Assembly (NCBI GenBank): GCA_026545225.1 | Contig: CM048849.1 | Span: 26,670,836-26,734,835, forward strand | Source: Cornus controversa | Taxonomy: Eukaryota > Streptophyta > Magnoliopsida > Cornales > Cornaceae | Length of the DNA: 64,000 nucleotides | Direction: 5' to 3' | Shown: positions 12,061 to 23,823 of the stretch, in pieces | Numbering within the stretch: the first letter of the stretch is position 1 | How the letters are laid out: the number at the start of each line of letters is the position of its first letter | Notes under the pieces: model-generated | The model's input: the letters and a program-made list of their open reading frames with translations, nothing else | The model's database searches: none | What the model was told of the DNA's origin: nothing | Translations under genes and position numbers: made by a program

Positions 12061-12953
12061 TTGATCATTCTTATCCCCTCCATGAAACTCCTGATTTTTA
12101 TTTATTCCTTCATAGAAACCTACTCTGAATGCCAGTATCTTGGTTCCACTATAACTTCCGAGGAGGTGGATGGGTTGGCGATTCGCTATTCTTTCCTGGA
12201 GGGGGTCATTGTCAAGGCTCCAACTAATGCGGAAAGGGGATCTACTCAATCTCTGATGGGGGGACATGCTTTTATGAGGGTGCCTTTCTCTGCGGCCTCT
12301 GGCTCTGATTTTTATTTTTGTGCAAGAGCTGCTGCAAGCGGCTAACCTCTATCCTTCCCAACTCACACCAACTTCTTGGTGCATAGTTATGGCTTCTCTT
12401 GTTTTATGGAGAACTTGTGGCAATGAAACTCCTCTGTCTGTAAATGAGTTTCTTTCTTGCTATAGGTTTTTTAAGAATGGTGACTGGCGCCATCTTCACG
12501 CCCAGGCAAATGAAAAATATTTGCTGAAAGGCTTCGTGCTTGTCGACAACAACAATTGCATCAAGTCGTGGAAAAATTGGTTCTTTTTTATTTCTAGGTG
12601 TTGGGAACCCTTATCCCTCTGCATCCGCCGTACATGGACTAATAAGACCGTCTCGGGTAAACTTATTTTCCCTTCCTCTTTCGCCCCTGCTTTTTGTTCC
12701 CTTTTGTCTTATGCATACATTACTATTTTTAAATTCATCTTGGAGGACCGAGCCACCGGTGAGCGAGGAAGAGGAGGATATGGCCAGATGGAACACTGAT
12801 CTGCCAAGGATCAAAGTGGTGGTAGTCGAGCAGTTCAAGGATTTGCCTGAGTTTAACAAAATATGTGACAAGTCATATGTCGATGGCTTTGAGTACTTTC
12901 GTACTGTTACACAGGGTGAATGGCCCGAAATGGCTTTTCCTATTTGCAGTTAG
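12061..12953 (+). pseudogene. Tat-lineage antisense ORF remnant (copy 1)
   Basis: Two or three overlapping frames together encode a protein of a type found in extra ORFs of Tat-lineage Ty3/gypsy elements, usually between pol and the 3' LTR and often antisense. Recognisable parts are LLQAANLYPSQLTPTSW at about 12330-12390 and LSVNEFLSCYRFFK near 12440. They are followed by LLKGFVLVDNN, then KSWKNWFFFIS near 12570. A possible intron with GT at 12657 separates a C-terminal part (12730-12953). The function of these proteins is unknown. Orientation plus neighbours (minus-oriented Tat LTR to the left, tandem array to the right) fit a minus-strand Tat element whose pol is gone. Frameshifts suggest decay. 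Confidence 0.6.
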
Positions 12954-13165
12954 ACGAGCCTGACCTTTGATGCCTCTTTTCCTTTTCTTTACTGTAATAT
13001 TTTTCCTCCATAGCGTATTCTGCCTATGGTCTTGTAATCCTTTGCTTCATTAATGAAAAGCTTATCTGTTTTATCATTGAGGAGTTCTCTGATTTAACAA
13101 AGAAAACTTCATAGCATCACTCTACAATAGAACTTATGTGACAGACTCACTTTCTTGTTGGTTAG

Positions 13166-15025
13166 AATTCCCTTTGGTGGGCTGTGCCCCCTAGGGTCAA
13201 TTGACCATGTTCTCAAAATTAACTTATCCATCTTTTTCATTAAAGATTCCCTTTAGAGGCGTCCTTTTGTAGGGTTCTTTGACAATATTCTCGAGATTAA
13301 TTCATCCCACCTTTTTCATTAAAGGCCCTCTACAGAGGTGTGCCCCATAGGGTTGTTTAACAATATTCTCGGAATTAATTCATCCATCTTTTTTCATTAA
13401 AAGCCCTCTACAGAGGTGTGCCCCCGTGGGGTTGTTTAACAATGTTCTCGGAATTAATTCATCCCACTTTTTTCATTAAAGGCCCTATATAGAGGTGTGC
13501 CCCCGTGGGGTTGTTTAACAATGTTCTCAGGATTTCATCCCATATTTTTCATTAAAGGCCCTCTACAGAGCTATGCCCCTATGGGGTTGTTTTACAATAT
13601 TCTCAGAATTAATTCATCCCATTTTTTCATTAAAGGCCCTCTGCAGAGGTGTTTCCTTGTGGGGTTGTTTAACAATGTTCTCAAAATTAATTCATTCCAC
13701 ATTTTTCCTAGAAAGCACGGACACTTTGTATAGGGGTGTCGTGTCCGTGTCCGACACTCGGACACTTCTCAAACACTCGGACACGTGTCGGACACTCCTT
13801 AGAAGTGTCCTGGAATTTTTTTTTTTTAGGACACGGTGGGGACACGGCAAGGACACGTGGGGGACACGGCGTGGTACATTTTGTAAATTTTAAAAGTGCA
13901 AAAAAACCCCTGAACTTTTCCAAAGTTACAAAAAAACCCCTTTGAACTATTTTTTTGAGCATTTCAGCCCCTCATCTTCTAAAAGTTGACATCTTGACCC
14001 CTTAAAATAACTATAATGACATATATACCATTTATATGACTATTATGCCCTTTTCTATATAAATATTGTATTTTCTAAAATAAAAAACTTTAAAAATAAA
14101 AAATAGTAAGATAAAATTCCTAAATAGTAAATTTAGAAACAAAAAAATAAAAAATTCAATAAAACTTTATTTAACATAAAGTCATGTTAGTTTATTTGGT
14201 ATTTTGTATTTAAATTTATTTGTTTGTTATTAGAAAAATAAGTAATAGGCAAGATTCTAGTAGTGGGTTTGAATATAATGAACATCCTTTTTTAAAATAC
14301 ATTAATTGCTTGATAATAAATTGAAGTATTTGTGTGATTTATTATTTTTTTTATTGTTAGATTTATGGTATTGTAGATATTGGTTAACTTGTTGAATATA
14401 TTATTTCATAACCGTATCCCCGCCGTGTCGTGTCCTATTTTTTTTAAATTTGCCGTGTCGCCGTGTCCGTGTCGTGTCGTACCCGTGTCCGTGTCCATGC
14501 TTCTTGGCCTTTTTCATTAAAGGATCTCTGCAAAGGTGTGCCCCTGTGGGGTTATTTAACAATGTTCTTGGAATTAATTCATCCTGCTCTTTTCATTAAA
14601 GGCCCTCTACAGAGGTGTGCCCCCGTGGGGTTATTGAACAATGTTTTCAAAATTAATTCATCCCGCCCTTTTTATTAAAGGCCCTATACAGAGGTGTGCC
14701 CCTGTGGGGTTGTTTAACAATGTTCTCAGAATTAATTCATCCTACCTTTTTCATTAAAAACCCTCTACAGAGGTGTGCCCCTATGGGGTTGTTTAACAAT
14801 GTTCTCGAAATTAATTTATCCCGCATTTTTTATTGAAGGCCCTCTATAGAGGTGTGCCCTTGTGTGGTTTTTTTAATAATGTTCTCAAAATTATTTCATT
14901 CCGCCTTTTTCATTAAAGGCCATCTGTAGAGGTGTGCCCCCGTGGGGTTATTTAACAATATTCTCGAAATTAATTCATCCCGCCTTTTTCATTAAAGGCT
15001 TTCTGTTAGAGGTGTGTCCTCGTAG
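13166..15025. repeat. 79-bp tandem array, about 13 units, interrupted by a hAT-like element
   Basis: Units of roughly 78-80 bp repeat the words ttcattaaaggccctctac, agaggtgtgcccc, gtggggttgtttaacaat and gttctcggaattaattcatc. About seven units precede and seven follow an 800-bp insertion (13708-14507). Units differ by substitutions and small indels, so the array is not freshly amplified. Such arrays are typical of the hypervariable 3' region of Tat elements, between pol and the 3' LTR. Here the array sits between a Tat antisense ORF and an abrupt junction with a plus-strand pol at about 15026. Confidence 0.85.
13708..14507. mobile_element. hAT-like non-autonomous transposon with GACACG subterminal repeats
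   Basis: The 800-bp insertion splits the tandem array. Its ends are inverted: the left begins ctagaaagcacggacac and the right, reverse-complemented, begins ccaagaagcatggacac (13 of 17 identical). Host words catttttc (13700-13707) and cctttttc (14508-14515) flank it, a 7/8 match to an 8-bp target duplication. Both ends are dense in GACACG/CGTGTC words (13740-13875 and 14415-14500), like transposase-binding subterminal repeats. The interior is AT-rich and non-coding. Family assignment to hAT rests on the 8-bp duplication only. Confidence 0.65.
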
Positions 15026-15027
15026 AG

Positions 15028-16571
15028 AAAAAGATAATAGCAGAGGAAGTTAGCCGGCTCCTAGATGTAGGATTCATCAGAGAAGTGAGGTACCTAGATT
15101 GGCTGTCCAATGTGGTGTTGGTCAGGAAGAAGAATGGAAAATGGCGAGTCTGCATCGATTACACCAACCTGAACAAGGCCTATTTAAAAGATTATTACCC
15201 ACTTCCAAAGATAGATCAGATGGTAGATGACACAGCAGGATACGAGCGGCTGATATTTTTGGATGCATATTTGGGGTACATTCAGATTCTCATGAACCCC
15301 AAAGATGAAGAAAATACTTCCTTCATTACTGAAGGAGGAACTTACTGTTACAGAGTTATGTTGTTCGGGTTAAAGAATGCCGGAGCAACTTACCAACACC
15401 TAATTAACAGAGTTTTCAGCAAGCAAATGGGCTAAATGGTCAAAGCTTACATAGATGACATGTTAGTCAAAAGCTTGAAAGAGGAGGATCATCTAAAGCA
15501 TCTGCAAGAAGTTTTTGACTCCATACGAAGTCACAATATAAGGTTAAATCAGCTAAAATGTCTTTCAGGGTTTCATATGGTTAGTTCCTTGGTCATACGG
15601 TCAGTCAGACAGGGATCAAAACAAGTCTAGCTCAAGTCTTAGCTCTCATCTAGAATACGGAGACAAAACCTTATAGAGACGTTCAAGTCTTAACTAGACA
15701 TATAACGGCCCTCAATAAATTTATCTTACACATTTCAGACAAGTGAAAGCCATTTTTTGATGTTATCCGAATGAAAAGAGAAGACTTATGGGGGACAGAA
15801 CAGTCAGAAACTCTCAATAAATTAAAATATTACATGAGGAATCCGCCAATCCTCTCTGTCCCAAGAGATGGTGAATCACTCTACCTATATCTGGTCGTAT
15901 CGTGATTGGCAACAAGTGCAGCCATGGTCAAAGAGGAAGGAAAAAAATAGTACTCGGTGTTCTACTCTAACAAAACCATGACTGACACTGAGAACAGGTA
16001 CAAGAAAGAAAAAAAAATTCATCCCAGCCCTAGTGTATGTAAAGAAGAAGCTAAGGCACTACTTCGAGTCGCACCCTATAGTGGTGCCTACCACGCTTCC
16101 ACTGAGAGCAATGCTCAACAAACCAGACATATCAAAAAGAACCATCAAATGGGATATAGAACTTGGATCTTTCGACATCAGGTTTAAATCTCGAATCGTA
16201 AAAAAGGGTCAGGTCATTGCAGATTTCCTACTTGAATACGAGTCCAAAGATGAAGAAGAGTAGCAAACCATTCCATGCTAGGAAGTGTACGTAGATGGAT
16301 CCTCAGGAAAAATGGGAGCAGGAATTGGGATTAAAATTAAAACTCTAGATGGAATGAGACTTCACCATGTTATCAAATTGGAGTCCGAAGCATTAAACAA
16401 TGAGACTGAATATGAAGCACTCATTGCAGGTTTGTGACTAGCGAAACCCTATAGATAAAAGAGTTGATGGTTTTTAATAACTCACTATTAATTGTGAGGC
16501 AAGTCAGCAAAAAATACCACACCAAAGAAGAAAGAATGAATCCCTACAAGGAAGCCGATAAACGTTGAATA
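15028..16571 (+). pseudogene. Tat-lineage Ty3/gypsy pol, RT and RNase H part
   Basis: The frame opens in the RT thumb-to-palm region (EEVSRLLDVGFIREV), so gag, protease and the RT start are missing. RT landmarks: KKNGKWRVCIDYTNLNKA near 15130, LFGLKNAGATYQ near 15365, and the active site AYIDDMLV at 15445-15468 after an in-frame stop. A degraded RNase H connection follows (15760-16260, frameshifted: KTMTDTENRY, then RTIKWDIELGSFDIRF). At 16285-16440 a second RNase H (YVDGSSGKMGAGIGI, then ETEYEALIAG) is the archaeal-type domain that marks the Tat lineage. The Athila-like element interrupts the frame at 16571, and pol resumes at 23824. Several stops show it is inactive. Confidence 0.85.
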
Positions 16572-17936
16572 TTATACATTCTCGTGCCTTTACGTACGTG
16601 TTTTAATCCTATAGGTGCACATATTGTATTATTTTTACGTATTTTTATGTTTTTGATGATTTCAATTTCTATTCCAGAATTTGACATAATTTGACTCCGC
16701 TATCAATTCAAGAATGCATTCCTATATCCGTTTATACTTCATTAAATGTTTACAACAAGCATTAGTGAATAGTGTGTCAAGACTAGAGCCATAAAGCAAG
16801 AAGAGCCAAGTGTTTCAGAACAAGTAACTTTGATGTATCGAAAGGGCCATTTTGATGCATCTCAAATTCATGCAGAAAGATATTTTTACAAGATATTTTC
16901 TCCACTTGGCCACTTGTCAAGATTTAATTTGAAGAAGCGTTACACGGAATTTCTGTGATATTTTGAGCCTAAAGTCAAATATATATGTAGGACATATGTA
17001 ATAGAGAGATATATCAATTTTTTTGAAATAGAGAACAAATAGAGAAATTCTAGATAAAGAAAGTGAATTTATAGAGAGGGAAAGTTTCAAAGAGAGCTTT
17101 GTAAGGCCTTGAAGACCATTTTGAGCATGGATTCATCTCTGTCTATGGAATGCTTCCAGCCCACCATCATCAACTAATCCTTCTCCAGGGTTTAGACAAA
17201 CCCTCGTCTTGTAACTATGTTCTAATTGTAATGAATTGGAGTTTTTATGTATTTTTGTGTATACGTACCTTGCCTTGAACCTTATAATTAATATAAGTTT
17301 ACAAATTCATTATGTTCATTTATTGTGAGTTATCTTCTTATCTTAGAATGTTTAATTTTCTTCACATAATTTTCAAACACTTGTATTTTCACAAGAACTA
17401 CAAGTGATGGCTTGGTACTAGTTTTCATTTTAACATACATAGTTAGATTTGCATAATCTATGCTTAGAGATGGAAATTTCGTTGCACTTAGTTAATTAGG
17501 TAATTAGGTAAGTAGGTAGGTAAGGAAATTGCACGTATCGAAGATGGATTATAGTATTTTAAGGTGTATGTATCTTCTTGAAGGCGACATTGTAGGCCAC
17601 AAGCCAAATGCGCTATTTAGTACACATTGCATAAATTCCCTGGTTTATTATAAGTTTTGCACGTTACAAGGCTGGTGGTGAAGTCTCGACCTTAGTACTT
17701 TATCCTTTTCTCATACTCCTTAATTTAATTGTCATTTATGTTTTTAAAGTAGAGTAAACAAACAACCCAAAACTTGTTTGTAAGTTAAACAAGAAAAAAA
17801 CTTTGATCTTTAGCAAATTAATCCAACATAGTCTCTGTGGGATCGACAACCTCAACTTAGAACCATATCCTTCAAAGATTTGTTCTATTGTGAGTGGTAA
17901 AATATAAAAATAAATTCGATACGCACAAAGACCACA
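16572..17936 (+). mobile_element. Athila-like element, 5' LTR
   Basis: This 1.37-kb LTR pairs with 22443-23823. Both begin ttatacattctcg and end gatacgcacaaagaccaca. The canonical TG start is not visible in either copy. Two degenerate ATGCAT-centred palindromes lie at about 16842-16870. A decayed primer site, gcgcctttgctgggga (from 17947), follows and resembles the tRNA-Asp site (TGGCGCCGTTGCCGGGGA) typical of Athila. The insertion point is inside the RNase H region of a Tat element. Flanking ttgaa (16565) and ttaga (23824) are only a weak candidate target duplication. Confidence 0.8.
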
Positions 17937-18208
17937 TCAATCTTTTGCGCCTTTGCTGGGGACTATGATTTAATTGTTAAAAGTAGAGGATTGAGTCAAG
18001 TTTAATTTTTAACTTAACTCAGTCTGTCAATTATTTATTTGTAATTAATTTATTTCTTACTTCTTAAGTGCTACATTTTAGGTACTCATTATAATCAAAG
18101 CTTCGGGACTTAAGCTCGGACCCTTTGTGAGTATAGTATCCGATTTTTTTGCATTTAAGCGTTTTAAACTTTTGTTTTTGCATATAATTTAGATTTGGTG
18201 TTATTCAC

Positions 18209-20025
18209 TTGCAAGGTAGGAGATCGTTGTCATTACCTTTATTTTCGTGTAATCTTGAACTTGAAAGAACTCTTAGACAACTTAGTAGCGTTCCTAGGGA
18301 CACTAATTTGTTAAGAGAACATATGAGAAAAAACCTGGCTCTTATTGAAAACCCAAATGTCAAACAAAATCCTGTTTTACCACTACCACCCCCATTAGGT
18401 GCGGAGGTTCTTCGAGATTTTTATGTTCCATCTACTTATGCATCTCTTTCATGTATTCGTTTTTCGAATACAGGGAGGAATAACTGTGAAGTCAAATCCT
18501 CCACTATTAATCTTCTAAATTGTTTTCACGAACTTCCTAATGAAGATCCTTATAAGCATATCGATGAATCTTTAGAACTGTGTTCGACTCTACAGTTGAA
18601 TATCCAAGCAGAAGACAAGTTATGACTTCGACTTTTCCCTTTCTCACTCAATGATAAAGCCAAACAATGGTTTAACTCCTTATAGCCAAATTTCATTAAC
18701 TCTTAAGCAGAAATGCAACGAGATTTTCTAAAGAAATACTTTTCATTGGGAAAGACTAATGATGCACGTAGAGCCATCATTGGTTTCCCTCAAAGGGATG
18801 GAGAAGCTTTTCATGAAACTTGAGAAAGAATAAAGGACTTTTTACGGTCATGCCCACACCATGCAATTCTCAAATGGCAATTGGTGCAAGGATTTTATGA
18901 TCTTTTAGGTGAGCCCCACAAACAAATGGTAGATGCTAGTTGTGGAGGTACATTTTTTCTTAAAAGTTTTGATAAAGCGTGGATTCTCTTTGAGAACTTG
19001 AGCGAAAATTCATCTCATCGTTCTACTAATGAAAGGAATAATAAGTTAGTTGCTCCTCTTAATGCTTAAACTGAAAGTGTCTTTGAATTACGTAAAGAGC
19101 AAGCAACCGATAGGAAAATTGAAGCTTTAGAAAAGAAACTTGACCTAGTCATGTTGGCCGAGGCTTCTTCTTCTCCTACTCCTTTGAATCCCACTCTTCA
19201 TCATACTTATGATGTGTGTTCATTCTATGCTAATCCATCTCATTATATTAGGGGTTGTCCTCATGCTAGTCAACACCCCGAATATAATCAAGATTAAGTG
19301 AATGCATTCTATTCTAGGCTGGCTCAAAATTCTTATCAAAATTCTTATAACCCATATTGGAGAGATTAAACACAATCACAACATGGAAACCAAAGTCATT
19401 ATCAAGGACCTCAGGGACCTCAAGGACAACAAGGTCCATCTCAATTCCAACCTAGACCCTATTAATCGAATTCTAGTTTCTACTACACTCTTACACAACC
19501 ACCTCCTCGAGATCCCAGTTTTGAGGATATAGTTTTGGCAGCCTTAGGCAACATTGAGAGCAATACCCAAAATATCAATGCACACTCACAATCCATTGCA
19601 AAGATAGAATCCCAATTGGGACAACTAGCTAATGCATTGAATCGGAGAGAAGATGGACGATTACCTAGCCAAACGGTGGCAAATCCTAAAAGAGTACAAG
19701 TAGTTAGTGATACTTTCAATCCTTTTGAGTTTAATCAAGAACAAGCTAAATCAATTACTACCTTAAGGAGTGGTAGAATTCTAGAAAATCAAGTTGATAA
19801 GAGAAAAGAGAAAGAATGTGAGCAACCCATAAATCCAAAAATCCCTAATTCAAATCCAAATAATTCTTCCATAAATCTAAATATTTCAAAAGAAAAAGGA
19901 AAGACAATTGAAGCTAATTTTTCATCTATTCCAAATCAAGAAGCTTCATTTGAACCTCCAGTTCCATTCCCAAAAAGAGCCTTCTCATTTTGGGAAGCAA
20001 TGAGAAAAACTTCAAGATATGATTG
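18209..20025 (+). pseudogene. Athila-like gag remnant
   Basis: Broken gag over several frames. Recognisable parts in order: NLLNCFHELPNEDPYKH (about 18510), frame-shifted LRLFPFSLNDKAKQWF (about 18628), QRDFLKKYFSLGKT (about 18715), LVQGFYDLLGEPHKQMVD and CGGTFF (18880-18960), and a degenerate zinc knuckle CSFYANPSHYIRGC (about 19219). A Gln-rich spacer and a basic C-terminal segment follow (19535-20025, with SITTLRSGR near 19750). At least four in-frame stops (for example at 18623 and 19066) and frameshifts mean no functional Gag. Order and motifs agree with Athila-type gag. I see no convincing ATG start. Confidence 0.75.
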
Positions 20026-22430
20026 AAATTTTTAAACAAGTTCAAATCAATCTTCCTTTCCTTGATGCTATAAGGCAAATTCCCTCTTATGCCAAATTTG
20101 TTAAGGACCTATGCACGCAAAAGCGTAAATCTAGGAACTAAGTCCCTAAAAAAGTCTATCTAACTGAGCAAGTAAGCTTCATTCCCCAACATAACACCCC
20201 TCCTAAATTCAAAGATTCGGGTGACCCGACAATATCTTGTGTCATTAGTGACCAAGAATTCGAGAGGGCCTTCCTGATTTGGGGGCAAGTGTTAACTTAC
20301 TTCCTTACTCAGTTTATCAGAAATTAGAGTTAGGAGAACTCAAGCTAACTACAATTATGTTGCAACTTGCCGACTGGTTGGTAAAATAACCTCGTGGTAT
20401 AATTGAGGATGTTCTCATAAAAGTGGACAATTTCTTGGTTGACTTTATTGTTCTTAATACCGAACCTATCCAAGACCCTACTAGGCATATCCTAATCATT
20501 CTAGGTTGTCCTTTCTTGGCTACGGCTAACACTTGCATTAACTGCCATACTGGGGTGATGGACATCTCTTTCGAGAATATGACTGTAAGGTTGAACATTT
20601 TCAATACATCCCACCACACTTTCAATGATGAGAGTGAGTGCTTTTGTGTGGATGTTGTGGATGAGCTGATAGAAGAGATGCTCTCGCAAATCTTATCTAA
20701 AGATCCTTTAGAGGCGTGTCTAAGTCAATTTGATTTCAAAGACTTTGATATCGAGAAATCCATTGAAGATGTAAATATAATGATTGATGCCACTATCATA
20801 AATGACTTTTCAACTTGGAAGACACCGATCGAGCATCTTCATACTCTTTTAAGTACTCATCCAATTCTGTCCTTTATGTTTCCCCCATAGCTTGAGCTTC
20901 AGACTTTATCTTATACTCTCAAGTATGTATTCCTTGGCCTAAGTGACACTTTACCGGTCATCATAGCTTCAAATCTAACTCATGACCAAGAGTGTTCACT
21001 CATAATGGTATTAAAGGAACACAAAAGAGCTATAAGGTGGAGCGTTGCCGATTTAAAAGGCATTGATCCTTCCATTTCTATGCACCATATATATTTAGAG
21101 GAAGATGTAAAGATCTTGAGAGAGGCACAGCGTAGGTTAAACCTTAATATGAAGGAAGTTGTCATGAAAGAGGTCATCAAATTGCTAGATGCCGGTATCA
21201 TATACCCCATCTCAGATAGCAAGTGGGTAAGTACCACGCAAGTGGTGCCAAAGAAATCCGGTATCACCATGCTCATAAATGAACAAGGAAAGTTAGTTCC
21301 TCAACGCACAACCACCGGCTGGCGGGTGTGTATTAATTATAGGAAGCTAAATCCTTCAACTAGGAAAGATCAATTTTCACTTCCATTCATAGATCAAATT
21401 CTAGAGAGGTTTGTGGTCCAAAACTTATATTGCTTCTTAGACAAATATTCCAACTATAATCAAGTCACAATAGACCTGTAAGACCAAGAAAAGACCACCT
21501 TCACATATCCATACAGAACATTTATATATAGACGCATGCCCTTTGGGCTATGCAATGCGACTTTTCAACGGTGTATGATGTCTATTTTTTTGAACTTGGT
21601 GGAGAAGTTCCTTGAAGTGTTCATGGATGACTTTTCAGTCTTTGGACCTTCTTTTCATTCGTGCCTTCAAAATCTTACACTTGTACTTAATCGTTGTAAG
21701 GACACGAATCTCATTCTTAGTTAGAAAATAGCTATTTCATGGTTCAAGAGGAAATTGTCCTTGGGCATATAGTGTCCAAAGGAGGTATAGAAGTTGATAG
21801 AGCCAAGGTATAATTCATCTCTAAACTACCTCCACCTTCATTGGCGAGGGGCATTTGTTCATTTCTTGGTTATGCGGGACTTTACCGTCGTTTTATCAAA
21901 GACTTTAGCACAATTTCTCGACCTCTATGTCGGTTTCTTGAGAAAAACACTTCATTTAACTTTGATGAAGTGTGCCTCAAGTCTTTTGAGACTCTCTGCA
22001 CACTTCTATCAACTGCTTCAACTCTTCTCCCTCTAAATTGGGCTCTCCCATTGAAAGTAATGTGTGATGCATCTGACTATGTGATGGGTGCAGTCCTAGG
22101 GCAACAGGTAGACAAGTTGCCACATGTTGTTTACTGCGCAAGCAAATCTCTTTCCGATTCTTAAATAAATTATACCACAATGGAAAAGGAATTACTTGCC
22201 TGTAGTCTATGCTTGGGATAAATTTAGATCATATCTGTTAGGATCCAAAGTAATTGTCTTTTTTGATCATACTACTTTAAGGCATTTATTGGCTAAGAAG
22301 GATACAAAACCCTGACTGATCTGATGGATACTTTTATTACATGAGTTTAATTTTGAGACTCGGGATGAAAAGGGTTCCGAGAATGTGGTTGCCGATCATT
22401 TATCTTGAATTCTTATAGAACAACATCAGG
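20026..22430 (+). pseudogene. Athila-like protease-RT-RNase H remnant, integrase absent
   Basis: The protease region holds a frameshifted DLGASVNLLPYSVYQK (about 20280-20325, catalytic DTG/DSG changed to DLG) and ILGCPFLATANTCINC (20500-20544). RT follows: DAGIIYPISDSKWVS, GWRVCINYRKLN and MPFGLCNATFQRCMM. Its active site is FMDDFSVF (21624-21647), where YxDD is FMDD as in many plant gypsy RTs. RNase H follows (LKVMCDASDYVMGAVLG, then ENVVADHLS at about 22383). The 3' LTR begins about 55 bp later, with no integrase, no env-like ORF and no polypurine tract. That points to an internal deletion of several kilobases. Stops at 21479 and 21722 add to the decay. Confidence 0.8.
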
Positions 22431-22442
22431 ATCCCATTCCAG

Positions 22443-23823
22443 TTATACATTCTCGCGCCTTTACTTACGTGTTTTAATCCCATAGGTGCACATATTGTAT
22501 CGTTTTTACGTATTTTCATGTTTTCGATTATTTCAGGTTCTATTCCAGAATTTGGCATAATTCGACTACGTTATCAATTCAAGAATGCATTCCTACATCC
22601 GTTCAAACTTCATCAAAAGTTTATAGCAATGATTAGTGAATGGCGTGTCAAGACCAGAGCTGGAAAGCAAGAAGAGCCAAGGGTTTCAAAACAAGGAAGT
22701 TTGATGCATCAAAATGACTATTTCAATGCATCGAAATGGCCATTTCAATGCATCTCAAATTCCTACAGAAAGATATTTTTACAAGATATTTTCTCCACTT
22801 GGCCACTTGTCAAGATTTGATTTAAAAAAGCCTTGCATGAATATTTTTGTGATATTTTGAGCCTAAAGTCAGATGTATATATATAGGAAATATATAATAG
22901 AGAGATATATCACTTTTCTTGTAATAGAGAACAAATAGAGAAATTCTAGAGAGAGAAACTGAAGTTCTAGAGAGGGAAAGCTTCAAAGAGGGCTTTGTAA
23001 GGCTTTGAAGACCATTTTGAGCATGGATTCATCTCTGTCTATGGAGTGCTTCCAACCCACTATGATCAACTAATCCTTCTCCAGGGTTTGGACTAACCTT
23101 AGGCTTGTAACTATGTTCTAATTGTAATGAATTGGGATTTTTATGTATTTTTATGTATATGTACCTTGCCTTGAGCCTTATGATTAATATAAGTTTACAA
23201 ATTTATTACGTTCATGGGTTGTGAGTTATCTTCTGGTCTTAGAATGTTTAATTTTATTCACATGATTTTCAAACACTTGTATTTCCACAAGAACTACAAG
23301 TGATGGCTTGGTACTAGTTTTCATTTTAACATACATAGTTAGATTTGCATAATCCATGTTTAGAGATGGCAATTTCGCTGCACTTAGTTAATTAGGTAAG
23401 TAGGTAGGTAGGGAAATTGCACCTATTGAAGATGGGTTATAGTATTTTAAGGTATATGTATCTTCTCGACGACGACATTGTTGGCCACAAGCCAAATGCG
23501 CTATTTAGTACACATTGCATAAATTCCCCAGTTTATTATAAGTTTTGCACGTTACAAGGCTGGTGGTGAAGTCTCGACGTTAGTAGTTTATCCTTTTCTC
23601 ATACTCCTTAATTTAATTTTCATTTATGTTTTTAAAGTAGAGTAAATAGACAACCCAAACCTTGTTTGTAAGTTAAACAAGAACCAAACTTCGATTTTTA
23701 GCAAATTAATCCAACGTAGTCTCTGTGGGACCAACACCCTCAACTTAGAACCCTATCCTTCAAGGATTGTTTTATTGCGAGTGGTAAAATATAAAAATAA
23801 ATTTGATACGCACAAAGACCACA
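22443..23823 (+). mobile_element. Athila-like element, 3' LTR
   Basis: It pairs with 16572-17936 and differs by scattered substitutions and small indels. The clearest indel is in the ATGCAT palindrome array (22700-22760), which has three units here and two in the 5' LTR. The LTR holds a perfect 14-bp palindrome, TTTGATGCATCAAA, at 22700-22713. No polypurine tract precedes it. After it, Tat pol resumes in the correct frame for integrase-side sequence (TLEAVISEAINFDW). Confidence 0.8.
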
